A stretch of DNA of 43,814 nt from Bacillota bacterium (GCA_021791495.1 JAJYWN010000002.1:1-43814), one strand, 5' to 3'. Counted from the stretch's first letter, positions 32,011 through 41,567 are shown. Numbers and translations: made by a program. Notes: generated by a model from the letters alone, not told the origin.

Positions 32011-33548
32011 CGGATCAACCGATTATGCCAACCCAATCTGCCGTGCCGGCCCGCCGTGATGTTTTCCACAGGACGGTTCTGGGGAACCTGTTGTGGTCTC
32101 TGCACGGCGTGCATGCCAGCGTGAGCCTGCGTTTCAAGATCATGGGCATCGCGGTCGCCATCGTGCTCATACTTGGGCTGGGGGTGGCCTTGCAGACAAC
32201 ACAAACGCTGTCCGGAGCCTTACTGGCGGGACTTGACGAGCGGGCGGTCTCCACCGCAACGGATCTGGCGACCCGTGCTACTGATCTTGTCCTCACCGGC
32301 AACAAGTATGGCCTCTACGAATTGATTTCCGACACCCTGGCGAATAACCGGGATCTGCGCTATGTCTTCCTGCTTGACCCGGAAGGCAACGTGATCGCGC
32401 ATTCCTTTGGCGCCGGCTTTCCGGTGGATCTCCTGAGGGTCAACAGGGTTCTCCCAGGTGAGCGTTATAGCCTGCGTATCCTCGATTCCGAGGAAGGTTT
32501 CGTCCACGACGTGGCCGCGCCCATCTTTGGCGGCAAGGCCGGCCAGATTAGAGTCGGCTTCACCGAGAAGCCTGTGGCGCGGGCGCTGGCCAGCACGACT
32601 GCCAAGCAGATGATGATAGCGGGCCTGATGTCCCTGCTGGCGGTCGCCGCGGCCTACGGCCTGACCAACGTGCTGACCCGTCCCATCCAAGACCTGGTGG
32701 ACGCCAACGCGGCCGTAGCCAGGGGTGATCTGACGAGGAAGACCAGCGTTCAGACCAACGACGAGGTGGGGCGCCTGGGCCGGGCATTTAACGAGATGAC
32801 TGAAAGCCTCCGCCGGTCCCGCGAGGAAATCGAGAACCTGAGCAATATGCGTAGCCAACTGGTGAACAAGGTGATTTCGGCTCAGGAGGAGGAAAGGAAA
32901 AGGATCGCCCGCGAGCTTCATGACGAGACCGGGCAGGCGCTAACCTCTCTCATGTTGTGCATGCGTGCCCTGGAAGGGTCGGAAGACCTGTCCGGCGTCC
33001 ACCATGGTCTGGAGCAATTGCGGTCCATGACCGCCGTCGCGCTGGATAAGGTGAAGCGACTGTCCCTGGAACTTCGTCCGAGCATCTTGGACGACCTCGG
33101 GCTGGTGGCGGCCCTCGAACGGTATGCGTCCGACTACTCTTCGCAATACGGTATCAAGGTGCAGATGAGAGTGGTGGAGATGGACGGCGTGCGGTTGCCC
33201 AGGCAAACCGAGGTGGCCATCTATCGTATTGTTCAGGAATCCCTCACCAACGTGGCCAAACACGCGCGGGCCGGCATCATCAGCCTAACGGTGAAGCGCG
33301 AGGCCGACACGGTGGTTGTCGCGGTAATGGATAACGGGCGGGGATTCGACCTGCAGGCTTTGATGGGGTCGGGTGATACCAGCGCCAGGCTGGGCTTGTT
33401 CGGGATGGAGGAGCGGGCCGCGCTGGTGGGTGGGCGCCTGTCGATCCGGTCCCACGTAGGAGAGGGCACAGAAGTATCCGTGCAGATTCCATGTGCGGCG
33501 GCGGAGTCACCTTGCCTTGGTGGGGAGGGGTTCGATGGACGGGGATAG
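32007..33548 (+). CDS. NarX/TtrS-type sensor histidine kinase (HisKA_3)
   Basis: The 513-residue kinase starts at GTG 32007 with a GTGA overlap. TM1 is about 44-64, an external domain of about 135 residues follows (dCache/sCache-like, with YVFLLDPEGNVIAHSF), and TM2 is about 201-220. HAMP (LTRPIQDLVDANAAVARGDL) leads into a helical linker. The HisKA_3 box is EEERKRIARELHDETGQALTSLM, with His near residue 303. The ATPase has VQESLTNVAKHA and VMDNGRGFD, then LGLFGMEERAALVGG. HisKA_3 kinases pair with NarL-type regulators, and the next gene is one. Its 3' end overlaps that gene by 14 bases. Confidence 0.93.
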   Translation: MTDQPIMPTQSAVPARRDVFHRTVLGNLLWSLHGVHASVSLRFKIMGIAVAIVLILGLGVALQTTQTLSGALLAGLDERAVSTATDLATRATDLVLTGNKYGLYELISDTLANNRDLRYVFLLDPEGNVIAHSFGAGFPVDLLRVNRVLPGERYSLRILDSEEGFVHDVAAPIFGGKAGQIRVGFTEKPVARALASTTAKQMMIAGLMSLLAVAAAYGLTNVLTRPIQDLVDANAAVARGDLTRKTSVQTNDEVGRLGRAFNEMTESLRRSREEIENLSNMRSQLVNKVISAQEEERKRIARELHDETGQALTSLMLCMRALEGSEDLSGVHHGLEQLRSMTAVALDKVKRLSLELRPSILDDLGLVAALERYASDYSSQYGIKVQMRVVEMDGVRLPRQTEVAIYRIVQESLTNVAKHARAGIISLTVKREADTVVVAVMDNGRGFDLQALMGSGDTSARLGLFGMEERAALVGGRLSIRSHVGEGTEVSVQIPCAAAESPCLGGEGFDGRG

Positions 33549-34230
33549 AGCCCAGCGGAAGACACGGCTTCTGCTGGCGGATGACCATGCCGTCATGCGG
33601 ACAGGGCTGAGAATGCTCCTCAATGCCCAGCCCGACATGGAAGTCGTGGGAGAGGCGATGGACGGGGATGAGGCTCTCGTCCTGGCCCGACAGCACAGAC
33701 CGGACATCATCCTCATGGATATCAGTATGCCCTGCTGCGACGGTCTGAAAGCAGCTCGCCGCGTCCGTCAGGAAATGCCAGACACCAAGGTGCTCATCCT
33801 AACCATGCACGAGGACAAGGGGTACCTCTACCAAGCGTTAAGGGCGGGGGCCGCCGGTTACGTGGTAAAGAGCGCGGCGGATATCGAGCTGATCACCGCC
33901 ATCCGCGCGGTCAAGGAAGGCGGTGTGTTCCTGCACCCCATGGTGGCGAGGGACTTGGTCCAGGAGATGCTCTCGGCGGCGGATTGGAAGCATGAATTCG
34001 GGAAGGTCGAAGAACGCCCCCACGGTCTGTCCCCTCGTGAACTCGAGGTGTTGCGGCTGATCGCCCTTGGCCACACCAACCAGGAGATTGCCGAAATACT
34101 GGTACTGAGTGTCAAGACGGTGGAGACTCACAAGACGCACATCATGGAGAAACTGGGGCCGCGCACCCGGTCCGAGCTTGTGCGCTATGCCATCAAGAAT
34201 GGCCTTCTGGGCACCTTACGGGAGCAGTAG
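33535..34230 (+). CDS. NarL/FixJ-family response regulator, TtrR-like by context
   Basis: ATG 33535 follows GGGGAGGGG and gives 231 residues. The receiver (about 10-130) has DD at 16-17, the phosphoacceptor Asp62 in IILMDISMP, LTMH and VVKSA. The LuxR-type helix-turn-helix (about 165-225) is LSPRELEVLRLIALGHTNQEIAEILVLSVKTVETHKTHIMEKL, read in parts. It should be phosphorylated by the overlapping kinase gene product and activate nearby genes. The operon ends at the terminator at 34301-34330. The respiratory operon that starts at 34464 is the likely target. Confidence 0.93.
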   Translation: MDGDRAQRKTRLLLADDHAVMRTGLRMLLNAQPDMEVVGEAMDGDEALVLARQHRPDIILMDISMPCCDGLKAARRVRQEMPDTKVLILTMHEDKGYLYQALRAGAAGYVVKSAADIELITAIRAVKEGGVFLHPMVARDLVQEMLSAADWKHEFGKVEERPHGLSPRELEVLRLIALGHTNQEIAEILVLSVKTVETHKTHIMEKLGPRTRSELVRYAIKNGLLGTLREQ

Positions 34231-34300
34231 TCGGCGCCAAGGAGGAGGGCCCTGACGGGTCCGCTGAACTGACGCCGAACTGACGCGCTTTCTTTGAGTC

Positions 34301-34330
34301 GGCCATCGGGAAAAGTCCCGATGGCCTTTT
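34301..34330 (+). terminator. Intrinsic terminator after the response regulator
   Basis: A perfect 10-bp stem GGCCATCGGG/CCCGATGGCC with a 6-base loop is followed by TTTTCCTCTTTCTT. A tandem GAACTGACGC repeat with an 11-base period lies just before it at 34266-34286. Confidence 0.85.
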
Positions 34331-34463
34331 CCTCTTTCTTGGAGGCTTCTCCTGATGGGAGCTTGCCCCTCGCCACGGCAGTATGTTCTATAGGGCACAA
34401 GGTGCGTACGAGTGGGTGCGGATCGTTCTGTCTTTTACGATTTCACGTCCTTAGAGAGGAGGA

Positions 34464-35438
34464 ATGAAGGTGACAGCACTTAGAGAGGCCCGTGGCGGTG
34501 CAGGTGCCGTTGGGACCGAGGCGGTTGGGGCGGCTTCGGGAAATGGGGTCACGAGCAGGCGGGACCTGCTCAGGAAGGCCGGCGTCGCCTTGGCCGCCGT
34601 CGCCGTGGCCGAGATTCTGGAGACCTCCGAGGCGCTGAGCGTGGTTCACGCCGAGGCCTTACCGGGTGGGTCATCCGCGGGCGCCAAGCCGGCAGTGTCG
34701 GTACCGGCGGCACCCCTTGCCAGCCCCGGTTCCGAATGGCGTAGCAACGTCCTGCGCATGCAGGACGAGCTAGCCGCCGCGCTCAAGAAACCGCTGGCCG
34801 AACGGCGGTGGGGCATGGTCATTGACCGGCGCAAGTGCGTTGGGTGCATGTCATGCACGGTGGCCTGCAAGGCGGAGAACGGGTTGCCCCCGGGTGTGGT
34901 CTACCGGCCGGTGATAGAGGAGGAAATGGGGACCTACCCCGCTGTGGGCAGGCGCTTTACCCCCCGGCCATGCATGCAGTGCGAGAATCCGCCCTGCGTC
35001 CCGGTTTGCCCCGTGCACGCCACCTACCGGCAGCCGGACGGTGTGGTGGTCATCGACTATGAGCAGTGCATCGGCTGTCGCTACTGTATCACCGCCTGCC
35101 CCTACGGGGCCCGCGGGTTCGACTTCGGCGAGTACTACACCACCCGTACCCCAGAAGTGCAGCCGTACGAACTCAGCCCCAGCCACGAGTATGGCAAGAA
35201 GTGGGTGAGAAAGGGCGAACGCTCTCCGGTGGGTAACGCCCGCAAGTGTCAGTTCTGCCTCCACCGGCTGAACGCCGGCATGCTTCCCGCCTGTGTAACC
35301 ACCTGCATCGGCGGCGCGACCTATTTCGGCGACCTGAAGCTGGCCGGCAGCCTGGTTAGCGAGATGATCGGCCAGGAGAGCGCCAGTCGTCTGAGAGACG
35401 AACTGGGCACCCGTCCCGCTGTCTACTACCTGGGATAG
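34464..35438 (+). CDS. Tat-exported ferredoxin subunit of a ttr/srd-type oxidoreductase
   Basis: The 324-residue protein starts at ATG 34464 or GTG 34470; GAGAGGAGG at 34455-34462 fits the latter better. A twin-arginine signal ([19 protein letters not shown], Arg32-33) implies folded export. Four 4-cysteine cluster motifs follow: [11 protein letters not shown] (125-135), [32 protein letters not shown] and [20 protein letters not shown]. This is the four-[4Fe-4S] arrangement of DmsB/PsrB/TtrB proteins. It passes electrons between the membrane NrfD-like subunit and the molybdenum subunit encoded downstream. The gene order B-C-A matches ttrBCA and srdBCA. Confidence 0.92.
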   Translation: MKVTALREARGGAGAVGTEAVGAASGNGVTSRRDLLRKAGVALAAVAVAEILETSEALSVVHAEALPGGSSAGAKPAVSVPAAPLASPGSEWRSNVLRMQDELAAALKKPLAERRWGMVIDRRKCVGCMSCTVACKAENGLPPGVVYRPVIEEEMGTYPAVGRRFTPRPCMQCENPPCVPVCPVHATYRQPDGVVVIDYEQCIGCRYCITACPYGARGFDFGEYYTTRTPEVQPYELSPSHEYGKKWVRKGERSPVGNARKCQFCLHRLNAGMLPACVTTCIGGATYFGDLKLAGSLVSEMIGQESASRLRDELGTRPAVYYLG

Positions 35439-35498
35439 AGAGGCTCGGGACTGGAGTTATGCGGAGCGGGATTGACTGATGGAAAAGGGGGGAACGCC

Positions 35499-36722
35499 TT
35501 GAAACGAATCTGGGCCGCATTGTGGTTGATTCTTCTGGCGGCGGGCCTGGTTGGGGTGTACGAGCGGTTGGCCCAGGGGCACCGGGTAGCGGGATACACC
35601 AGCAATGTCCCCTGGGGCCTGTGGGTGGCGCTCTACATGTCCTTGATGGGTTTGTCGGCGGGCGCTTTCTTGCTATCGAATTTGGCGTATGTCTTTAACG
35701 TGAAAGCCTTGCGGCGTGTCGGGAGACTCGGCCTGCTAACGGCGCTGGTTTCCCTGATCGCCGCGCTTTTCGCCATTTGGTTCGACCTCGGCCACATGGC
35801 ACGCTTCTGGAAAGTCTTCCTCAGACCGAACTTCGCATCCCCGATGGCATGGATGGTTTGGCTCTACACAGCCTATTTCGTGACCCTCGCGGGCGAGTTG
35901 TGGTACGCCATCCGGGCCGACTTGGTCCGGGCCGCCGACGGCGATGGCATCCAGGCACGTGTGGCACGTCGCCTGACCTTTGGCAACCGCGATCTCACCC
36001 AGCAAGCGATGGAGAGGGACGCGCACCGAGTGCGCCTACTAGGAACGATCGGGGTTCCCTTGGCGATCGCGTTCAACGCGGGGTCCGGCGTTCTGTTCGC
36101 CGTGGTCGAAGCCAGACCATATTGGAACTCGGCCGTTCTGCCCATTCTGTTCCTGGTATCCGCGCTCACCACCGGGGGCGCCCTCCTGACGTTCCTGGTG
36201 GCCTTCCTCACGCGGGATAAAGGGGGCGAGACCCACCGGCAGACCGTTGCTTTCTTGGGCCGTCTGACCCTCGGGTTTCTCGTGCTCGACCTCCTGCTAC
36301 AGGTGTCTGAACTCCTGGTCGGGCTCAACACCACCGTTCCAGGCCATGGTGATGCCGTTCGCTGGATGCTCGCCGGTCCGGGTTGGTGGAGTTTCTGGCT
36401 GGTGACGGTCCTGGCCGGGGCGGTCGTCCCCATCGTGATGCTAACGCGGCGGGGCGCCTCGGTAAGCCAGATGGGGACGGCGGGGCTGCTGATAGCGGTC
36501 TCGTTCGTTGCGGTGCGCCTGAATATCGTGGTCCCCGGCTTGGTTGTACCCCCGCTGGCCGGGCTGCCCGCCGCCTACGTGGAGCCGCGGCTCGCTTTCC
36601 ATTACGCCCCCAGCGCCATGGAATGGCTGGTGGCGTTGTTCATCGTGATCGTGGGGGTTGGCCTGTTCCACCTGGGCAGGAATGTTCTTCCTGTCGCGGG
36701 GGAGAACCGGAGGGAGGCGTAA
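35499..36722 (+). CDS. NrfD/PsrC-type membrane quinol dehydrogenase subunit (TtrC/SrdC position)
   Basis: TTG 35499 has AAAAGGGGGG just upstream and gives 407 residues; a TTG at 35472 is possible. About ten hydrophobic segments are visible, beginning IWAALWLILLAAGLVGVYERLA and including VPWGLWVALYMSLMGLSAGAFLLS, typical of NrfD/PsrC. WNSAVLPILFLVSALTTGGALLTFLVAFL, in parts, and the final AMEWLVALFIVIVGVGLFHLG complete the pattern. These proteins exchange electrons with menaquinol at the outer membrane face. No heme ligands or iron-sulfur motifs are seen. The stop TAA is 3 bases before the GTG of the catalytic subunit. Confidence 0.9.
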   Translation: MKRIWAALWLILLAAGLVGVYERLAQGHRVAGYTSNVPWGLWVALYMSLMGLSAGAFLLSNLAYVFNVKALRRVGRLGLLTALVSLIAALFAIWFDLGHMARFWKVFLRPNFASPMAWMVWLYTAYFVTLAGELWYAIRADLVRAADGDGIQARVARRLTFGNRDLTQQAMERDAHRVRLLGTIGVPLAIAFNAGSGVLFAVVEARPYWNSAVLPILFLVSALTTGGALLTFLVAFLTRDKGGETHRQTVAFLGRLTLGFLVLDLLLQVSELLVGLNTTVPGHGDAVRWMLAGPGWWSFWLVTVLAGAVVPIVMLTRRGASVSQMGTAGLLIAVSFVAVRLNIVVPGLVVPPLAGLPAAYVEPRLAFHYAPSAMEWLVALFIVIVGVGLFHLGRNVLPVAGENRREA

Positions 36723-36724
36723 GC

Positions 36725-39700
36725 GTGAACACAAAGGGGAAAGAACCCCAGGCCGGGCGGTCGAAGCCGAGGAAAGCCCACACTATTTCGCGAAGGCAGT
36801 TCATCAAGTCCTCAGCCTTTCTGGGGGCGGCGGCCCTGGCCGCGGCCGAGGCGCCCTGGGCCCTAGGCCAGGTAAAGGCGTTGGCGGCCGGCGCTGGACA
36901 GGCTGAAGGCCAAGACTACGACTTGGCCAAGGCCACCAATGTCATCTATGGCGCCTGCCTGCAATGCAACACCCAGTGCACCATGAAGGGCAAGCTTCTG
37001 GACGGCGTGTTGGTCAAAGTGGACGGCAATCCGTACAGCCCCCAGAATATGCTGCCGCCCATAAAGTACTCCACCTCGCTTGACGAGGCGGCGCGCGTGG
37101 ACGGTAAGCTATGCCCCAAGGGGCAGTCAACCATACAGACCCTGTATGATCCGTATCGCTTGCGCAAGGTGCTCAAGCGGGCCGGGCCGCGCGGCTCCAA
37201 CCGGTGGAAGGTGATCGGCTTCGACCAGGCGATCAGCGAGATCACCAACGGCGGCAAGCTCTTCGTCGACGCTGGCGAGGACCGGGCGGTCTCCGGCATG
37301 AAAGACGTCCTTGCCGTGCGCGACGCGGCCCTGCTGAAGGAGCTGTCGGGGGATGCCGCCAAGGTGGCCAAGAAGGAGATGACGCCGGAGGCTTTCCGGG
37401 CTAAGCACCAGGACCACCTCGACCTGCTGATCGATCCGGAACATCCCGACTTTGGCCCGAAGAATAACCAGTTCGTGTTCCTGGCGGGACGCATCGAGCC
37501 AGGACGCTCGGATTTCTCGAAACGGTTCGTCATCGGTGGCGCAGGCTCGGTTAACTGGTTCGAGCACACCACCATCTGTGAGCAGAGCCACCACGTGGCC
37601 TACAAGTGGACGACAGCCCAATACGACAAGGGCGCATGGTCGCCGGGCCCCAACCACATGAAGCCCGACTACATCAACTCCAGCTTCGTCATCTTCTGGG
37701 GCACAGGCGCCTTCGAGGCCAACTTCGGGCCGACCCCCATGGCCGAACACGTCACGCGCGCCCTCGTCGAACGTGGGCTGAAGATCGCCGTCGTCGACCC
37801 CCGCCTGTCCAAGACGGCCGCCAAGGCCGACATCTGGGTGCCGGTCAAGCCGGGCGATGGGGATCTGGCTCTGGCCTTGGGCATGATCCGCTGGATCATT
37901 GACCACGGCCGCTACGACCAAAAGTATCTGGAAAACGCCAACAAGGCGGCGGCGACCGCGGACGGTGAAAACACCTGGACCAACTCCGCCTGGCTGGTCA
38001 AAGTGGATAAGAACGGACATTCCGGCGCACTCTTACGCGCCGGCGAAGTGGGGCTTGGGTTGCCTGGAAAGGACGCCAAAGACCTGTTCGTGGTGAGCCG
38101 CGGCGGCAGTCTGCTCGCGGTCGACCCGAACGACACGAAAGCTGCCGTCGAAGGCGACCTCGCGGTCGACACGGTGGTGGGGGGTATCACGGTCAAATCC
38201 GCGTTCCAGGTGCTCAGGGACGAGGCTTTCGCTAAGGACATGGCGGCCTACGCGACCCTTGCGGGAGTTGATGCCGGTCTCATCGAACGGCTCGCCAATG
38301 AGTTCACTTCTTACGGCAGGAAGGCGGCTATTGACTTCTACCGCGGCGCTGTGCAACACACCAACGGTTACTATACCGCGCAGGCCATTATCGCGCTGAA
38401 CCTGCTCATCGGAAACGTCGACTGGAAGGGAGGCCTTTCGACGGGCGGCGGAGCGTGGGCGGCCATGGGCGGTAAGTCAAACCAGCCCTTCGACCTCGGT
38501 AAGCACCCCGGGAAACTTCCCGCTTTCGGTCTTAAGCTTACCAGAGAAGGATCCGCTTACGAGAAGTCGAGCATCTTCCAGGGATACCCCGCCCCACGGC
38601 AGTGGTACCCTTTCACTACCGACGTGTACCAGGAGGTCATCCCCGCCGCCGGCGCCGGCTACCCGTATCCTATCAAGGTGCTCTGGCTGCACAAGGGTAC
38701 CCCCGCCCTGGCCTGTCCGGGCGGCACCGAACAGATCAAGATCCTCACCGACCCGAGCAAGGTGCCGCTCTTCATCGCCACCGACATTGTGATTGCGGAG
38801 ACCTCCATGTACGCCGATTACATCTTCCCCGACCTCTCCTTCGCGGAACGTTGGGGCTTCCTGGGATCGCCGCCGTCCACCGTGGTCAAGACGACGAAGG
38901 TCCGCCAGCCCATGGCTCCCGCCATTCCCGAGATGGTCAAGGTGGCTGGAGAGGAAATGCCCATCTCCATGGAATCGGCCATGCTGGCTTTGGCCGACCG
39001 CCTGCGTCTGTCCGGGCTCGGCAAGGATGCCTTCGGCCCCGCCTCGGACCTCCTTCGCCCCGAGGACTTCTACCTGAAGGCCGTGGCCAACATCGCCGCT
39101 GGCGACAAGGATGGGGACGCGGTCCCGGCAGCGGGTGACCGCGAGCTGGAGATCCTCCGGCAGGCAAGGCGCTCTATGCAAAAGGGCGTGTTCGATGAGG
39201 CGAGGTGGAGGAAAGCGGTCGGCGACGCCAACTGGGCCAACACGGCCTACGTGCTCAACCGTGGGGGTCGCTTCGAGGACGCGAGCAAGGCTTACGCCGG
39301 TGAATTACTGGGCCACCCCTTCGGCAAGCTCCTGAACCTCTATGTGGAACCGGTGGCGACGGCTCGAGACGCCGTGACCGGGGACTTCTACTCCGGCGTG
39401 GGCAAATATGAACCGGTCAAGAACGCCAACGGCAAGCCGGTCGCGGACAAGGATTTTCCCTTCGCCCTCATCACGTTCAAGGAGATCTTCGGTGGACAGT
39501 CGCGCACTCCTGGCAACTACTGGGCCCAGAACGCGCTCCTACCAGAGAACTTCGTGCTCATGAACGCGAAGGACGCGGCCAATCTTGGGGTTGCCGACGG
39601 GGACATGGTCGTGCTCAAGTCCCGCACGAACCCGAATGGCATCATGGACCTCGGACAAGGCGGGAAAGAACCGGTCAAAGGGCGGGTCAAGATCACGGAA

Positions 39701-39940
39701 GGTATCCGACCCGGAGTGGTGGCGGCGTCCTGGCACTATGGGCACTGGGCCTACGGGGCACGGGACGTCGTGGTCGACGGCAAGGTGGTCAAGGGTGACC
39801 GCCGCCGCGGCACCGGTCTTTGCCCCAACCCGGTCATGTTGCTGGATGAGCACATGAAAACCGTATCCCTGACCGACCCCATCGGGGGCAGCGCCTCGTT
39901 CTACGATACTCGCGTGAAGGTCGAAAAGGCTGGCGCGTAG
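36725..39940 (+). CDS. Tat-exported molybdopterin oxidoreductase catalytic subunit, TtrA/SrdA-like
   Basis: The 1071-residue protein starts at GTG 36725. SRRQFIKSSAFLGAAALAA is a twin-arginine signal. Cys78, 81 and 85 (CLQCNTQC) with Cys130 (LCPKGQ) bind a [4Fe-4S] cluster. Cys285 in TTICEQSHHVAYKW is the likely molybdenum ligand, so no selenocysteine is needed. FVIFWGTGAFEANFGPTPMAEH and IAVVDPRLSKTAAKADIWVPVKPG are the dinucleotide-binding region. ETSMYADYIFPDLSFAERWG resembles the TtrA/PsrA/PhsA group. The molybdopterin-binding barrel at the end includes NYWAQNALLPENFVLMNAKDAANLGV, in parts. Length fits TtrA. The substrate could be tetrathionate, selenate, polysulfide, thiosulfate or another oxyanion; sequence alone cannot decide. 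Confidence 0.92.
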   Translation: MNTKGKEPQAGRSKPRKAHTISRRQFIKSSAFLGAAALAAAEAPWALGQVKALAAGAGQAEGQDYDLAKATNVIYGACLQCNTQCTMKGKLLDGVLVKVDGNPYSPQNMLPPIKYSTSLDEAARVDGKLCPKGQSTIQTLYDPYRLRKVLKRAGPRGSNRWKVIGFDQAISEITNGGKLFVDAGEDRAVSGMKDVLAVRDAALLKELSGDAAKVAKKEMTPEAFRAKHQDHLDLLIDPEHPDFGPKNNQFVFLAGRIEPGRSDFSKRFVIGGAGSVNWFEHTTICEQSHHVAYKWTTAQYDKGAWSPGPNHMKPDYINSSFVIFWGTGAFEANFGPTPMAEHVTRALVERGLKIAVVDPRLSKTAAKADIWVPVKPGDGDLALALGMIRWIIDHGRYDQKYLENANKAAATADGENTWTNSAWLVKVDKNGHSGALLRAGEVGLGLPGKDAKDLFVVSRGGSLLAVDPNDTKAAVEGDLAVDTVVGGITVKSAFQVLRDEAFAKDMAAYATLAGVDAGLIERLANEFTSYGRKAAIDFYRGAVQHTNGYYTAQAIIALNLLIGNVDWKGGLSTGGGAWAAMGGKSNQPFDLGKHPGKLPAFGLKLTREGSAYEKSSIFQGYPAPRQWYPFTTDVYQEVIPAAGAGYPYPIKVLWLHKGTPALACPGGTEQIKILTDPSKVPLFIATDIVIAETSMYADYIFPDLSFAERWGFLGSPPSTVVKTTKVRQPMAPAIPEMVKVAGEEMPISMESAMLALADRLRLSGLGKDAFGPASDLLRPEDFYLKAVANIAAGDKDGDAVPAAGDRELEILRQARRSMQKGVFDEARWRKAVGDANWANTAYVLNRGGRFEDASKAYAGELLGHPFGKLLNLYVEPVATARDAVTGDFYSGVGKYEPVKNANGKPVADKDFPFALITFKEIFGGQSRTPGNYWAQNALLPENFVLMNAKDAANLGVADGDMVVLKSRTNPNGIMDLGQGGKEPVKGRVKITEGIRPGVVAASWHYGHWAYGARDVVVDGKVVKGDRRRGTGLCPNPVMLLDEHMKTVSLTDPIGGSASFYDTRVKVEKAGA

Positions 39941-39981
39941 ACGAGAAGAAGGCCAACATGTAGCAGAGCGAGTGCGTCTGG

Positions 39982-40014
39982 GGCCGGGAGGAGGGATGAA
40001 CTCCTCTCCCGGCC
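39982..40014 (+). terminator. Hairpin after the oxidoreductase operon
   Basis: GGCCGGGAG with GAG pairs with CTC and CTCTCCCGGCC with a small bulge, enclosing GGATGAA. There is no T-run. The rest of the 344-bp gap 39941-40284 holds no recognisable gene; AT-richer sequence at 40145-40255 probably carries the tatA promoter (TTGACT at about 40172 is a candidate -35). Confidence 0.45.
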
Positions 40015-40284
40015 TCAGGCCGTTGAAGGGTTCTCGCCTTTATCGGTTTTTCGGGATTACCGCCACAGACGGGCACGGAGCGCCAAGCGCATACCTATCG
40101 GATCACCAAGAGTACGCGAGAAGAAGACACCCCTACACGGTCATCGGGAAAAACCCTGATTGCGACATGTTTGACTCAGGTTGTTTGCCGATAGCGGGTT
40201 GATTTTGGTCGGTGCAAAATGAGATTGGGACAAGCGGCACAATCATTGTGTTTGATCTGACTGACGTCAAGGGAGGTGGAAGTA

Positions 40285-40488
40285 ATGCGGCTTGGAGTAA
40301 CGGAACTGGTCCTGATCTTGGTAGTGGCCCTGGTGATTTTTGGCCCGGGCAAGCTTCCTGAACTGGGCAAAGCGCTGGGGCGGAGCCTGAAGGAGTTCAA
40401 GGAGGCCACGAAGGGTCTGGTAGCAGAAGCGGAGACCGTCAAGAAAGACGTCGAGAAGACGGTAGAGCAAGCTGGACAGGCGAAGTGA
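40285..40488 (+). CDS. tatA: Sec-independent protein translocase subunit TatA
   Basis: ATG 40285 lies 7 bases after AAGGGAGGT and gives 67 residues; a GTG at 40276 sits on the ribosome site. One N-terminal membrane helix ([13 protein letters not shown]) is followed by the hallmark [23 protein letters not shown] amphipathic helix, read in parts, and a charged tail. This is the pore-forming TatA/E type, exporting folded proteins. No tatC is present in the window. Its position right after two twin-arginine substrates suggests a dedicated copy for the molybdoenzyme. Confidence 0.95.
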   Translation: MRLGVTELVLILVVALVIFGPGKLPELGKALGRSLKEFKEATKGLVAEAETVKKDVEKTVEQAGQAK

Positions 40489-40544
40489 GAGTATACGTGC
40501 GGATCGTTCGGATTTGGTAGCCAGATTCAAGTGGGGGAACCGAC

Positions 40545-41567
40545 GTGAGAATGTTGAGAGTCGAAGACGCTGTGGGGATGGTGCTCTGCCATGATATCAC
40601 ACGCATCGTTCCCGGCGAGTTCAAGGGACCGGCGTTTCGGAAAGGACATGTCATTGCCCCTGGGGACGTCGACCAACTCCGAGAGATCGGCAAAGAACAC
40701 ATATACGTCTGGGAGCCGAGACCCGACGAGGTCCACGAGAACGATGCCGCTGAACGCATCGCCAGGGTAGGCGCGGGTTCCGGGCTCGAGATCACGTCCC
40801 CCGTGGAAGGGAAGTGCAACCTGGTAGCGGCTAGAAAGGGCCTGCTACGGGTCAAGCGGAGCACACTCCAGGCGGTGAACGCGGTGCCGGAGATCGTGTT
40901 CGCGACTCGGCACGACTACACGCCGGTGGAGGCCGGCGAGGTAGTGGCCGGCACACGGGTGGTTCCTCTCGCGGTCCGCGCCGAGAGGGTGGAAGCCGTC
41001 GAAGGTATCTGCCGAAAGGCGGGGTTTGTCCTTGAAGTCAAGCCCTATAGGCGGGCGCGGGTGGGTCTCGTCACTACCGGCAGTGAGGTATACCATGGCC
41101 GGATTCCCGATCGATTCGGACCGGTGGTCCGAGCTAAGCTTGAGGCGTACGGTTCGCAGGCTCTCGGCCAGACCTTTTGCCCAGACGACGCTGAACAAAT
41201 CGCATCCGCCATCCGACGCTGGGTGAACTTCAGCGCGGACATGGTCCTCGTGACCGGCGGGATGTCGGTCGACCCCGACGACGTCACCCCATCCGCCATC
41301 CGGCGCACCGGGGCGCGTATCGTTGGTTACGGGGCCCCCGTGCTTCCAGGGTCGATGCTGATGGTGGCCTACCTCGGCCGTGTGCCAATCTTGGGCCTGC
41401 CGGGCTGCGTGATGCATGACAAGGCCACCGTATTTGACCTGGTCCTGCCGCGGCTGTTGGCGGGTGAGGGGATAACCCGGCGCTATTTGGTCTCCCTCGG
41501 GTACGGTGGGCTGTGCCTGCGCTGTCCGACCTGTCAGTTTCCGCGGTGTGCCTTCGGGCGGCCATGA
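40545..41567 (+). CDS. MoeA-like molybdopterin-binding protein
   Basis: GTG 40545 follows GTGGGGGA by 7 bases and gives 340 residues. The MoCF-biosynthesis (MPT-binding) domain covers about 165-310: RARVGLVTTGSEVYHGRIPDRF, ADMVLVTGGMSVDPDDVTPSAIR and GAPVLPGSMLMVAYL with GLPGCVMHDKATVFD. The N-terminal 150 residues (RVEDAVGMVLCHDITRIVPGEFKG) resemble MoeA's domain layout but lack a full MoeA catalytic half. The C-terminus has a conserved-type cysteine cluster, CLRCPTCQFPRCAFG, which could bind metal. It probably assists molybdenum insertion or cofactor handling. It sits directly before moeA. Confidence 0.88.
   Translation: MRMLRVEDAVGMVLCHDITRIVPGEFKGPAFRKGHVIAPGDVDQLREIGKEHIYVWEPRPDEVHENDAAERIARVGAGSGLEITSPVEGKCNLVAARKGLLRVKRSTLQAVNAVPEIVFATRHDYTPVEAGEVVAGTRVVPLAVRAERVEAVEGICRKAGFVLEVKPYRRARVGLVTTGSEVYHGRIPDRFGPVVRAKLEAYGSQALGQTFCPDDAEQIASAIRRWVNFSADMVLVTGGMSVDPDDVTPSAIRRTGARIVGYGAPVLPGSMLMVAYLGRVPILGLPGCVMHDKATVFDLVLPRLLAGEGITRRYLVSLGYGGLCLRCPTCQFPRCAFGRP

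Noticed and set aside
37127-38020. 297-codon minus-strand frame within the molybdoenzyme gene
   Set aside because: The plus strand carries cluster and cofactor motifs of the catalytic subunit; this is a shadow frame.
36725-39940. Possible selenocysteine in the molybdoenzyme
   Set aside because: The expected ligand position is an ordinary TGT cysteine (Cys285) and no in-frame TGA occurs.
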